Source: Acidimicrobiia bacterium (GTDB lineage Bacteria > Actinomycetota > Acidimicrobiia > IMCC26256 > JAENVU01). Taken from it: a stretch of 54,645 nt of DNA. The notes beneath the pieces are model-generated. The model did not search any database. It was given only the letters and a program-made list of their open reading frames with translations, and was not told the origin of the DNA. This document shows, one piece after another, positions 40,559 through 48,653 of this stretch. Location: NCBI GenBank assembly GCA_025361725.1, contig JANYJV010000137.1, forward strand, positions 1 to 54,645, in the 5' to 3' direction. Position 1 is the stretch's first letter, and the number at the start of each line of letters is the position of its first letter. A program made the position numbers and the translations under genes.

Positions 40559-40944
40559 CCCGCGCCGTTCGTCGCGCGGCAAGCCTGCACGAAACCCGTT
40601 CCTGTCCAGGCTGTTCAATGTCCCTACAGCCACCGATACGGTGGTTCCCGGGACAGTGAACGACTCGACCGCACTCGTCCCACCGAGGGGAGTGGGGAAT
40701 GACACCGGGCAGAATCCCCTGACCGGGCCGCGCCACCTCGCCGCGTCACCCAGGCGTGCGCCGATGTCCCCACGTAGACGTCGCCACACGATGTGAGATG
40801 CCGCCACCCTGGCATCCGGGTGACACGCCCGTGTTCTCACCCAGGGCGCTTGAATGTCACAGAGGTCGAAGCGCGCCGTCGTCGACCCGCACCTCGATGC
40901 GACCCGGCCATGTGATCCCTTACAAAGGGTGGCACGATCTCTTC
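40559..40944. other. Structured 386-bp intergenic region
   Basis: No convincing gene on either strand. Two hairpins stand out: CCACCG-ATA-CGGTGG (40630-40644) and GGGACAGTG/CACTCGTCCC (40650-40681), followed by GGGGA-rich sequence. The first could terminate the protease-GNAT transcript. CACCCAGGCGT at 40747-40757 recurs at 41660-41670 beyond the peptidase remnant, with a third related copy (CACCCAGGGCG) near 40837. Confidence 0.5.
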
Positions 40945-41619
40945 GTGACGATTTTTCTCGGCGGCGGTGGTGACGCAGCACAATCGGAAATCCTCGATCG
41001 CTACTTCGCCGCCGCGCTGGCTCCCGGTCCCGTGGTGTACGTGCCGACTGCCCTCGCCCAGTCGCCCCACTTCGAGAAGGCAGAAGCGTGGTTTCGTGCG
41101 ACATACGCGCCGTTCGGTATCACCGACGTTGTGGTCTGGGAGTCGCTCGACGGCAAAAATCTCGGTGACGTATCGGGGGTCGCGGCCGTGTACCTCGGCG
41201 GGGGCGACACCTACTACCTGCTGAGCGAGTTACGTCGCACTGGACTCCTCGCCTAGGTAACAGCCGCCGCAGCGTCCGGTCTGGTGGTATACGGAGGAAG
41301 CGCAGGGGCCATCGTCCTGGGCGCTGACATCACCACAGGGGCCGTTGCGGGAGACCCAGACCTCATCGGGTTGACAGACCACCGAGGTGCGGACGCAGTC
41401 CATGGTTGGAGCGTGTCGTGCCACTACGACCAACGCCACGATGAATCGCTTCTCGAATGGTGCGCAACGGCCGACGCGAAAGTGATTGCACTATCGGAAG
41501 ATTCCGGTGCGGCGGCTTCGGCCGGGCAACTGCGCAGCCTCGGCACATCGCCCGTTCTGCTTTTCAGTGCCGACGGGATCGCCCGCCTCGAACCGGGGGA
41601 TGACTTCTCGCTCGGATGA
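40945..41619 (+). pseudogene. Peptidase E (S51) gene interrupted by in-frame TAG
   Basis: The reading frame starts GTG with 'IFLGGGGDA' and shows 'YLGGGDTYYLLSELRRTGLLA', then TAG at codon 104, then continues in the same frame with 'GGSAGA' (nucleophile Ser119) and 'GADITTGAV' to a normal stop at 41619. The intact frame would be about 224 codons, the length of S51 dipeptidases. A point nonsense mutation is simplest, since the downstream half has not decayed. Base composition is lower in GC than the neighbours, and short direct repeats flank the region, suggesting transfer. Confidence 0.8.
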
Positions 41620-41694
41620 GGCGTGCAGATCACCACCGCGTCCGAGTGACCGGCTGATGCACCCAGGCGTCATGTCCACGGAACTCGCGGTGCG

Positions 41695-42411
41695 TCAACG
41701 GGGGGTGAGGACGCAGAACTCGTTGCCGCCGGGGTCGGCGAGTACGACCCAGGGAACGTCGCCGTGGCCGATGTCGACGCGGCGGGCCCCGGCCGCGACG
41801 AGGCGCTCGATCTCGGCGGGCTGGTCGTCCCCCGGCATCGGCGCGACGTCGAGGTGGATGCGGTTCTTCACGTTCGGCGGATCGTCGTGGTCGCCGATCA
41901 CCAACCACGGTCCGCGCCAGGATGCATCTCTGAGGATCGCACCGTCGGGTCCATGGGAGAAGACGTTCCAACCGCTGGCGGTGGCCCAGAACTGGCCCGT
42001 CGCCTCCGCGTCCACGGTCTCGAGCATGATCGTCGCGAGCCGCCCCGAGTAATGGTGGAGCGGACGCGGTTCGACCACACAGAACTCGTTGCCTTCCGGA
42101 TCGGCGAGGACCACCCAATCGACAGCGCCTTGCCCGAGGTCGATCCGAGTCGCCCCACGCTCGATCAACGTTTCCACGAGCGCGGTGGGTTCGGCCTTCG
42201 AGTACGTCGCGAGGTCGAGGTGCACGCGGTTCTTCGCGCGCTTCGGTTCGGTCGTGGTTCCGAAGAGGATCTCCGGGCAGTGGTCGGGCGTGAGCCAGGC
42301 TTCATCCGCGTCTTCGCCGGCGACCGGCGTGTCGAGCGCGACGGCCCACCACTGGGCTTGGGCTCGGTGATCGATGGCGTCGAACACCACGGACACGAGC
42401 CGAGTGGCCAC
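41695..42411 (-). CDS. Two-domain VOC (glyoxalase-like) protein
   Basis: A 238-aa tandem vicinal-oxygen-chelate protein; each half ends with 'WVVLADPEGNEFCVVEPR' or 'WVVLADPGGNEFCVLTPR', and 'KNRVHLDL' and 'KNRIHLDV' provide repeated His strands. The substrate is unknown; such proteins include glyoxalase-like and antibiotic-binding forms. GTG start 4 bp after the ABC permease stop, so probably last in that operon. Confidence 0.87.
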   Translation of the reverse strand: MATRLVSVVFDAIDHRAQAQWWAVALDTPVAGEDADEAWLTPDHCPEILFGTTTEPKRAKNRVHLDLATYSKAEPTALVETLIERGATRIDLGQGAVDWVVLADPEGNEFCVVEPRPLHHYSGRLATIMLETVDAEATGQFWATASGWNVFSHGPDGAILRDASWRGPWLVIGDHDDPPNVKNRIHLDVAPMPGDDQPAEIERLVAAGARRVDIGHGDVPWVVLADPGGNEFCVLTPR

Positions 42412-42415
42412 CGCC

Positions 42416-43147
42416 TCAGGCTTCTTCCCACTTGAACCAACGCGCCGCGGCAAGGGGCGCGGCGATGGCCCAGACCAGCAGCACCAAAAAGTTGCCGACG
42501 GGAAACGAATGGTGACCGAGCACGGCCCGCACACACTCGGCGAGCGCCGCTGCGGGCAGGAGGCGCGCCACCGACTCGACGGTGTTCGGCAACTTGGCGA
42601 GTGGATATGCCATCCCACCGAGGAACATCAACACGAGGAACGCCGCGTTGGCGAGCGCCAGGTTCGCCTCGGCGCGCAGCGTCCCGGCCATCAACATGCC
42701 GATGCCCGCGAACGCAATCGTCCCGAGCAGCAGCACACCGATCGCCGGGATGATCGTGCTCTCCAACTTCCATCCGAGCGCCATGCCTGTACCGACGATC
42801 ACCGCCACCTGGAGCACTTCGATTGCGAGCACGTTGAGCGTCTTGGCCGCGAGCAGTCCCCCGCGCGACAAGGGTGTGGAACCGAGTCGCTTCAACACGC
42901 CGTACCGGCGCTCGAAGCCCGTCGCGATGCCGAGACTGACCATCGCGCTGGCCATGACTGCGAGTGACAACACGCCCGGCACGAGGAAGTCGATCGGGTC
43001 CCCGGTGATCGAGCTCAGCGGATTCACCTTGCCGAAGAACACCAGAATCCCGATTGGAATGGCGAGGGTCACGAGGAGGCTCTCGCCCCGCCGCAGCGTC
43101 ATGGCCAGTTCCAACTTGGTCTGGGCGGCGACGGCGGAGCCGTTCAT
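42416..43147 (-). CDS. ABC-2 type exporter permease
   Basis: A 243-aa inner-membrane protein with six hydrophobic segments, beginning with the cytosolic 'TKLELAMTLRRGESLLVTL' helix typical of ABC-2 (DrrB-like) permeases. It would form the channel for the ATPase encoded upstream. Its ATG overlaps the ATPase stop (ATGA). Lipid or drug export is the usual role. Confidence 0.9.
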   Translation of the reverse strand: MNGSAVAAQTKLELAMTLRRGESLLVTLAIPIGILVFFGKVNPLSSITGDPIDFLVPGVLSLAVMASAMVSLGIATGFERRYGVLKRLGSTPLSRGGLLAAKTLNVLAIEVLQVAVIVGTGMALGWKLESTIIPAIGVLLLGTIAFAGIGMLMAGTLRAEANLALANAAFLVLMFLGGMAYPLAKLPNTVESVARLLPAAALAECVRAVLGHHSFPVGNFLVLLVWAIAAPLAAARWFKWEEA

Positions 43148-44097
43148 GGTGCGCTCCGTCGACTGCGACGCGCCGGGACGATCTTGGCGGTGGGTGGTTC
43201 CTGGGTGAGACGCAGGAAGACTTCCTCCAAGCTCGCGTGGCCGGTTCGCATCTCCGTGAGTTGCACACCCTCGTCGGCGAGCCAAGTCGTGACCGCGGCG
43301 ATGACTGCGGGTGACGGCGCGCCACTCACCAGATACTCGGGTCCGGCGGTGCACACCTCCCGATCGAGTCGCTGACCGAGCCGCGCGATGTCGACGGGTT
43401 GCGCGGTCGTGAACCGCAGGGTTGGTTCGGTCACGTTGTTGGTGACTTCGACCGGTGTGCCTGCAGCAACCACCGATCCGCGATCGAGGATGGCCACGCG
43501 GTCACACAGCTGTTCGGCCTCGTCCATGTAGTGCGTGGTGAGCACCACGGTGGTGCCACGTTCGCGCAGCTCCCGAACGAGTTGCCACGTGTCGGCGCGG
43601 GCGCGCGGGTCCATGCCCGCAGTGGGTTCGTCGAGGAACAGCAGCTCAGGCCGGCCGACGAGTGCGAGCGCCAACGAGAGTCGCTGCGCCTGACCACCGG
43701 AGAGGCGGCGCACCATCGTGTTCGCCGCCTCGGAGAGCCCGACGACCTCGAGGAGCCGGTCGGGATCATCCGGATTCGTGTAGAACGCGGCAAACAAGCG
43801 GAGGAGTTCACGCGGTTTGACGCCCGGGTAGAGACCGCCCTCCTGCAACATGACGCCGATGCGGGGTCGCAGTGCCGGCGCGTCACGGTCGGGGTCGAGA
43901 CCGAGGACCCGGACCGAACCTTCGTCGGCGCGGCGATAGCCCTCGAGGATCTCGACGGTGCTGGTCTTGCCGGCGCCGTTCGGGCCCAACAATCCGAAGA
44001 TCTCCCCCACGCCGATCTCGAGATCGAGATGGTCCACCGCGACGCGATCGCCGTACCGCTTGACCAACCCGTCGATCGCGACGGCCGGTGCCGTCAC
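43144..44097 (-). CDS. ABC exporter ATPase (DrrA-like)
   Basis: A 317-aa nucleotide-binding protein: Walker A GPNGAGKT, Q-loop 'VMLQEGG', signature LSGGQ, Walker B 'LLFLDEPTAGMD' and His switch 'TTHYMDEAE' are intact, followed by a DrrA-type C-terminal extension. The GTG overlaps the polyprenyl synthase stop (GTGA), linking prenyl-lipid synthesis to export. Confidence 0.94.
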   Translation of the reverse strand: MTAPAVAIDGLVKRYGDRVAVDHLDLEIGVGEIFGLLGPNGAGKTSTVEILEGYRRADEGSVRVLGLDPDRDAPALRPRIGVMLQEGGLYPGVKPRELLRLFAAFYTNPDDPDRLLEVVGLSEAANTMVRRLSGGQAQRLSLALALVGRPELLFLDEPTAGMDPRARADTWQLVRELRERGTTVVLTTHYMDEAEQLCDRVAILDRGSVVAAGTPVEVTNNVTEPTLRFTTAQPVDIARLGQRLDREVCTAGPEYLVSGAPSPAVIAAVTTWLADEGVQLTEMRTGHASLEEVFLRLTQEPPTAKIVPARRSRRSAP

Positions 44098-45167
44098 CGA
44101 TCCCGCCACGCCACGAACGCGCCGAGGTCGGCCAACGCTGTACGGGCGTCGTCGGTGATCGGTGCACGATCGAGCGCCTCGAGACTCTCGGCGACGAGGG
44201 CTTCGATGGCCTGCTCCACGAAGGTGACAGCACCGCACTCGACCATCACCTGTTGCAGGTCCGCGATCTCGTCGATCGTGATGTCGGTGGCGCCGATGCG
44301 ATCGAGCAGTTGGCGTCCGGCCGGGTCTGCGAGTTGGGCGGTGGCCGCCACCAGCGGCGTGAGCTTGCCTTCGCGTAAGTCGTCCCCAACCGGTTTGCCC
44401 GTCACGGCCGGATCACCGAAGACCGAAAGCAGGTCGTCGCGCATCTGGAACGCCTCACCGAGCGGCAAACCGAAGGCGGAGAACGGCCCGGTGAGATCAT
44501 GGGCGCGCCCGGCGAGTGATGCACCGAGATGCAACGGTCGTTCGACGGTGTACTTACCGCTCTTGTACCACTCGATGCGGCGGGCCTGGGCAGAATCGCG
44601 TGCGCCCGAAGCCGTAGCGGCGAGGTCGAGGTACTGACCGACGCACAATTCGATGCGCAACTCGTCGTACAGCGCGCGTGCTTCCGGTCCGAGCGTGGCC
44701 ACGAGCATGTCCGCGTAGACGAACGCGAAGTCGCCGACGAGGATCGCAACGCCTTCGCCGAATCGTCTTCCTTCCCCACGCCAGCCGGCACCAGCGTGAT
44801 CGACCAACGCAGCCGCATGCACCGACGGTCGGCCGCGACGGATGTCCGCGTTGTCCATGACGTCGTCGTGCACCAACGCGAACGTGTGGAGAAGCTCGAG
44901 CGCAGCCCCGACGTCGACGACGGTCTGGTCCGCAGGGTCCCCGCCAGCGCCGACAAACGCCCAGTGGCAGAAGGCGGGACGAAGGCGCTTGCCGCCGGCC
45001 AGGACCAGCGACCGCAGCGCTTCGAGTGGGGCCCGAAGCGTCTCGTCCACCAGCGTCCACCGCTCGATTTCGCCGTCGAGCAGCGTCTTCACTCGGGCCT
45101 CGGTCGCCGCTCCCACCAGGGCGAGGCTGGGTGGCGCCATCGGCGCAACGTCGAGGCGTTCGGACAT
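44094..45167 (-). CDS. Polyprenyl diphosphate synthase (IdsA-like)
   Basis: A 357-aa all-helical prenyltransferase that condenses isopentenyl diphosphate units. The first Asp-rich motif is 'HDDVMDN' and the second 'QMRDDLLSVFGD'; 'GGKRLRP' is the conserved phosphate-binding loop. Chain length (GGPP or longer) cannot be deduced. ATG 45165-45167 lies 7 nt after a TAAGGT -10 on the minus strand, so the mRNA is likely leaderless. It heads the operon with the ABC exporter. Confidence 0.93.
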   Translation of the reverse strand: MSERLDVAPMAPPSLALVGAATEARVKTLLDGEIERWTLVDETLRAPLEALRSLVLAGGKRLRPAFCHWAFVGAGGDPADQTVVDVGAALELLHTFALVHDDVMDNADIRRGRPSVHAAALVDHAGAGWRGEGRRFGEGVAILVGDFAFVYADMLVATLGPEARALYDELRIELCVGQYLDLAATASGARDSAQARRIEWYKSGKYTVERPLHLGASLAGRAHDLTGPFSAFGLPLGEAFQMRDDLLSVFGDPAVTGKPVGDDLREGKLTPLVAATAQLADPAGRQLLDRIGATDITIDEIADLQQVMVECGAVTFVEQAIEALVAESLEALDRAPITDDARTALADLGAFVAWRDR

Positions 45168-45174
45168 CCGGTGG

Positions 45175-45180
45175 ACCTTA
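45175..45180 (-). promoter_or_regulatory. Leaderless -10 of the polyprenyl synthase operon
   Basis: TAAGGT on the minus strand ends 7 nt before the ATG. On the plus strand TACGAT at 45255-45260 could serve the divergent 33-aa ORF, giving it a short leader with a strong ribosome site. Confidence 0.55.
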
Positions 45181-45284
45181 GAACCATCGAGTTGACGGGT
45201 CACGACCGGCGTGCCGTCCGAGGAACGAGTGGGGGCTGCTGCACCACTGCTGGGTACGATCGTTGCCGGTCGTGAGGAGGTGCA

Positions 45285-45386
45285 ATGGCGGACGGATCGA
45301 TCGTCGAAGTTTCGAAAGCCGCTCGGGTCGGTTGTCGTGGGCATCAGGACTTGCGGTCTCCGGCGGCGAGTCGGCAGTCCGGCTGA
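45285..45386 (+). CDS. 33-aa ORF coupled to the downstream unknown gene
   Basis: ATG preceded by the strongest ribosome-binding site in the window (GAGGAGGT, 4 nt away). It begins MADGSIVEVSKAARV and has one cysteine (Cys17). Its TGA overlaps the ATG of the next gene as TGATG, so ribosomes finishing here can restart there; the next gene has no good site of its own. It may be a leader peptide or a small protein in its own right. Confidence 0.55.
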   Translation: MADGSIVEVSKAARVGCRGHQDLRSPAASRQSG

Positions 45387-46183
45387 TGCAACCGTTCGAA
45401 CGGCTTCGCTACCTCGCCCGCTGGACCGACGACGATGACGTCGCGTTGCTGGAAGAGTCAGCCGACTGTCTCGCGGGATTCGCCGACGACCCGTTCGGTG
45501 TGGTGGTCGCATGCAGGCGTTTGCTCGCCTACCACCCCACCGTTGCACCGCTGTGGTGGCTGTGTGCTCGGGTCCTGGGCGCGCCGGATGCGCACGAAGG
45601 CGCCTGGGGCGCGTGGCGTGACTACCGCTCCGACCTGACGCCGTCCCGACTTGCCGGTGCCCTGCCGTTTCCGCATGAATCGCCGGTTGCGGTCGTCGGC
45701 TGGCCCGATGTCGTGCGCGACGGACTCGCGGAGCGAATCGATCTCGAACTGTTGGCAGTGCGCTCGGGGCGTCGTGATTCGCAACTCTCCCGCCGACTAC
45801 GGGTGTCGGTGCAATCCGTGCGGGTGATCGACGAAGCCGAACTGCTTGTCCTCGAACCGAGCCACATCATCGCAGCGCCGGTCGTGTGCGGCGAGGGTCG
45901 CGTGTTCGTTACCCCCGGGACGGCCGAACTGGTTGAAGCGGCACGGAGCGTCGGTTCGAAGGCGTGGCTCGTGGTGCCGCGAGGCTTTGCGTTGCCGGGC
46001 CGGATGGTCGATGCCCTCGACCGTGCCGCTCGTGCCGAACTCGGCGACGACGATCTCCCGCACGTCGAGTGCGCGCCGTCGCTGTTCGACATGGTCGTGG
46101 GACCCGAAGGTCTCGAAGGTATCGGCATACTGAACCATCGCGCCGACTGTCCACCCGCACCCGAACTCCTCCGCGTCACCTGA
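45386..46183 (+). CDS. Hypothetical protein (265 aa), weak eIF-2B-like fold signature
   Basis: No family firmly recognised. The product is soluble and acidic. The stretch 'LLVLEPSHIIAAPVVCGEGR' followed by 'FVTPGTAELVEAARSVGSKAWLVVPRG' resembles the alpha/beta core of eIF-2B-like isomerases, where a substrate site lies in a 'G-x-V-x-x-K-x-G-T' segment, but the motif is imperfect. It depends on the 33-aa ORF for translation and converges with fxsA, overlapping by 8 bp. Confidence 0.7.
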   Translation: MQPFERLRYLARWTDDDDVALLEESADCLAGFADDPFGVVVACRRLLAYHPTVAPLWWLCARVLGAPDAHEGAWGAWRDYRSDLTPSRLAGALPFPHESPVAVVGWPDVVRDGLAERIDLELLAVRSGRRDSQLSRRLRVSVQSVRVIDEAELLVLEPSHIIAAPVVCGEGRVFVTPGTAELVEAARSVGSKAWLVVPRGFALPGRMVDALDRAARAELGDDDLPHVECAPSLFDMVVGPEGLEGIGILNHRADCPPAPELLRVT

Positions 46184-46697
46184 CGTCAGTCGGTGGGTCG
46201 ATGGGGTGGTCGATCGCTGGGGGCGGTGAGTCGACATCGGGTCGTGACGGCCGCCCGGCGGTCCCGCGCACGTCGATCGGAGGTGCCGGACGGAAACGAC
46301 CGCCTCCCCCGACCACTCGTCCGTAGACCGCGCCGCCCGCGCGCGTGACTTGGTGGTTGCGAGCCCACCGGCGCGGAAAGAAACGCATCGCGGGGATGAG
46401 CAGCAGCAGTCCGACGAGGTCGGTGAGGAAGCCAGGGGTGAGCAGGAGCGCGCCGGCGAACAGGATCAGCGCGCCGTCGACCAGTTCCGCGGCCGGGATC
46501 TCACCGGCCCGCAGTTGGGCTTGCGCTCGGCGCCACGCGTTCAGGCCTTCCCGTTTCACCAGATAGGCGCCGACGACGGAGAACACCAGGAGCAGGACGA
46601 TCGCGGGGAGGTAGCCGATCCATTGCCCGACTTGGACGAACACGAACAGCTCGACGAGTGGTACAACGACCAACGCGATGATCAGGACGACGATCAT
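46176..46697 (-). CDS. fxsA: FxsA-family membrane protein
   Basis: A 173-aa cytoplasmic-membrane protein with about four hydrophobic segments in residues 1-120; 'VPLVELFVFVQVGQWIG' and 'GALLLTPGFLTDLVGLLLL' are the FxsA hallmarks. FxsA of E. coli affects F-plasmid exclusion of phage T7; the general role is unclear. The C-terminal 60 residues are disordered and Pro/Arg-rich. ATG 6 nt after TACGCT (46704-46709). Confidence 0.92.
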   Translation of the reverse strand: MIVVLIIALVVVPLVELFVFVQVGQWIGYLPAIVLLLVFSVVGAYLVKREGLNAWRRAQAQLRAGEIPAAELVDGALILFAGALLLTPGFLTDLVGLLLLIPAMRFFPRRWARNHQVTRAGGAVYGRVVGGGGRFRPAPPIDVRGTAGRPSRPDVDSPPPAIDHPIDPPTDVR

Positions 46698-46703
46698 TCA
46701 CTC

Positions 46704-46709
46704 AGCGTA
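46704..46709 (-). promoter_or_regulatory. Leaderless -10 of fxsA
   Basis: TACGCT on the minus strand ends 6 nt before the ATG at 46697; no ribosome-binding site can fit. Confidence 0.55.
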
Positions 46710-46771
46710 GAACCCGAGTCCGACTGAGCCGGTGCCGTACCGGACCGCGGCGGTGCCTCAAAGAAAGATTG

Positions 46772-47938
46772 TCAGGCGGTGACGGCGCGCATCGGAGCAT
46801 CGTCGTCGAGTTCCACGATCGCGTGGGTGCGGCGGAGATCGTCGATCCGATCCATCTGGCGGGTCAGCGCGCGATTGCGGGTGCCGGACAGATCGTCGAA
46901 GGCCTTGGTGACGGTGTTCAGGCCGCGACCGAGCGCGTCCATCTTGTCCGTGAAGGCGCTCCACTGCTTGGTGAAATCACCGAGCACGTCCAGGATCTCG
47001 CTCGCGGTGCGTTCCATCTGGAAGTTCTCGACCGACTGGCGCACCACGGCCAGCACCGCGAACAACGTCATCGGCGAACACATCACGATCCGCTGGCGCA
47101 TCGCGTCGTCCAGCAGGGTCGCCGCGTGTTCCTGCACGAACGCGAAGAGTGCTTCGTTCGGGATGAAGAGGAGCACGCAGTCCACACTCGAGGTGGACCC
47201 GCCGGTGTAGTCACGCACCGCGAGTTCCTTCACCTTGGCCCGGACATCCTTGAGGAAGTCCTCCCGGTACCTCACTTGCTCCAACTCGGACTCGGCGTTG
47301 ACGTGGCGCAGGTAGTTGTCCAACGGGAACTTCACGTCCATGTACAAGATCGACTCTTGCGGCAGCAGGAACGTGAAGTCAGGGATGCCGCTCCCCTGCT
47401 CGACCGACTTCTGCTTGCGGTATTGCACTCCCTCCACGAAGCCGGCGAGGCGGAGCACGTCTTCGGCCATGCGCTCGCCCCATTGGCCCCGAGTCTTCGA
47501 GCTCGCCAGCGCCTCGCGCAGACCCTGTGCGGTCTGGGCCAACTCGGCGATACCGGCCCGTTGCTGCGCGAGGGCACCGGACAACTGCTCGATCTTCGCG
47601 CCGCGCCCGGTCTCGAAGTCCCGGACCAGTTCGGTGACCTTCCCGAGCTGTTCCTGCATGGTGCTGAACTGCTGCTCCATCTGGGTGCGTTCGTGGGCCA
47701 GCGTCTCTCCGGCGCGTGCGCGTTCCGCGTCCAGGAGTGCGCGGTTGGTCTCGATGAGGTTGCCGAGCGCCGCTTGTTGCTGCTGCGCCGCGCTGCGGGC
47801 GATGCGGTTGGCGATCTCTTCGGGGTCGGGGCCCACGGGCGCTTCGACTTGTCCGCGTTGGACGATGACCGCAGCAGTGCCAGCAGCGGCGCCGATCACG
47901 ACGACGATGAGCAAGGTCACGAGCAGGATGCTGATCAT
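46772..47938 (-). CDS. rmuC: RmuC-family DNA recombination protein
   Basis: A 388-aa protein with an N-terminal membrane anchor (2-24), a coiled coil (about 45-150) and the RmuC nuclease-like domain ('RGQWGERMAEDVLRLAGF', 'IPDFTFLLPQESILYMDVKFPLDNY'); the Asp and Asp-x-Lys residues match PD-(D/E)XK-type sites. RmuC limits inversions between short repeats in E. coli. The start region contains a large inverted repeat. Confidence 0.94.
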   Translation of the reverse strand: MISILLVTLLIVVVIGAAAGTAAVIVQRGQVEAPVGPDPEEIANRIARSAAQQQQAALGNLIETNRALLDAERARAGETLAHERTQMEQQFSTMQEQLGKVTELVRDFETGRGAKIEQLSGALAQQRAGIAELAQTAQGLREALASSKTRGQWGERMAEDVLRLAGFVEGVQYRKQKSVEQGSGIPDFTFLLPQESILYMDVKFPLDNYLRHVNAESELEQVRYREDFLKDVRAKVKELAVRDYTGGSTSSVDCVLLFIPNEALFAFVQEHAATLLDDAMRQRIVMCSPMTLFAVLAVVRQSVENFQMERTASEILDVLGDFTKQWSAFTDKMDALGRGLNTVTKAFDDLSGTRNRALTRQMDRIDDLRRTHAIVELDDDAPMRAVTA

Positions 47939-47957
47939 GTGGTCACCGTCTCACGAG

Positions 47958-47999
47958 GGTGCGACCACGCTGTGCAAAACGGTCAAAACGGGTCGCACC
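47958..47999. promoter_or_regulatory. Inverted repeat upstream of rmuC
   Basis: Perfect 9-bp arms GGTGCGACC (47958-47966) and GGTCGCACC (47991-47999) flank 24 nt that contain two direct AAAACGG copies (47977-47983 and 47986-47992 region). It ends 20 bp from the rmuC ATG and may be an operator. There is no T-run, so a terminator is less likely. Confidence 0.55.
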
Positions 48000-48076
48000 A
48001 CGACGGGTCCCGGCGCCGACGGCGCACGTCGGTACCAGCCGAAAGCTGGCCAGGCACTGCGGACCTGGAACGAAAA

Positions 48077-48093
48077 TCCACCGTTTCGGTGGA
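48077..48093 (-). terminator. Intrinsic terminator of the SRPBCC gene
   Basis: On the minus strand TCCACCG-AAA-CGGTGGA is followed by TTTTCG: a 7-bp perfect stem and a short T-run 79 nt after the stop. This is the clearest intrinsic terminator in the window. Confidence 0.75.
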
Positions 48094-48113
48094 ATCTCGT
48101 ACCGAGTCCTGAC

Positions 48114-48137
48114 GGGGCGTTGGTCGGGGCGTTGGTC
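48114..48137 (+). repeat. Two 12-bp tandem repeats
   Basis: GGGGCGTTGGTC occurs twice without a gap, then GG. It lies in the 3' region of the SRPBCC gene, beside two CGGTACCA copies (48030 and 48148 regions). Probably replication slippage. Confidence 0.7.
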
Positions 48138-48171
48138 GGTGGAGTTCGGTACCAAGTCCAGGCCCGGACGG

Positions 48172-48630
48172 TCAGGAAGAGGCCTCGAGGTGGGACTTCA
48201 TGCGGTCGAGGGTCTTCTGCATGCCCTTGACCATCGACGCCGGACGGCGGGCGATCGTCTCGTACAAGAACCGCTGGGTGGCGCTTGCGGTGTGGAAGTC
48301 GAAGGACTCGGTCACGCGCGTCGCGTCGCCGACGGGCTCGAGTTCGTACCGCCAGGTGGTGTATTCCTCGGCGACGAACGCGAAGCGCTCACCGGGTACG
48401 TATTCGGTGACCTCGGAGGTGGTGGTCCAGCGCTTCAGCGTCATACCGCCGACGACCAAGGCGTTGTCCCCTTCGAACTTCGCGCCGACGGCGGGACCGC
48501 CGGCGCCGCCCACCCACCGTCCGCCGAGGCACTCGGGACTCCACTCTCCCGTTCGCGTGACGTCGGTGATGAGCGCGAACACAGTCGCGGGGTCTCGGTC
48601 GATCACGATGCTGGCTGATCCGGTGGTCAT
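48172..48630 (-). CDS. SRPBCC (START-like) family protein
   Basis: A 152-aa polyketide-cyclase/dehydrase-type fold with a hydrophobic ligand cavity: 'IDRDPATVFALITDVTRTGEWSP' opens it and a C-terminal amphipathic helix closes it. Ligand unknown. Its ATG has TAGGA upstream; it follows the SDR and enoyl-CoA hydratase genes and ends at a strong terminator, so it is the last gene of that unit. Confidence 0.88.
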   Translation of the reverse strand: MTTGSASIVIDRDPATVFALITDVTRTGEWSPECLGGRWVGGAGGPAVGAKFEGDNALVVGGMTLKRWTTTSEVTEYVPGERFAFVAEEYTTWRYELEPVGDATRVTESFDFHTASATQRFLYETIARRPASMVKGMQKTLDRMKSHLEASS

Positions 48631-48653
48631 GTTCGGTCCTATTCGTCGGGTTC

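Noticed and set aside
40620-40760. Possible cobalamin riboswitch
   Set aside because: Some G/C-rich blocks recall B12 elements, but the conserved GCCACTG and B12-box sequences are missing on both strands and no cobalamin gene follows.
47939-48171. Small RNA gene between rmuC and the SRPBCC gene
   Set aside because: Hairpins and repeats are present, but the best one is explained as the SRPBCC terminator and the other as an rmuC operator; no separate promoter was found.
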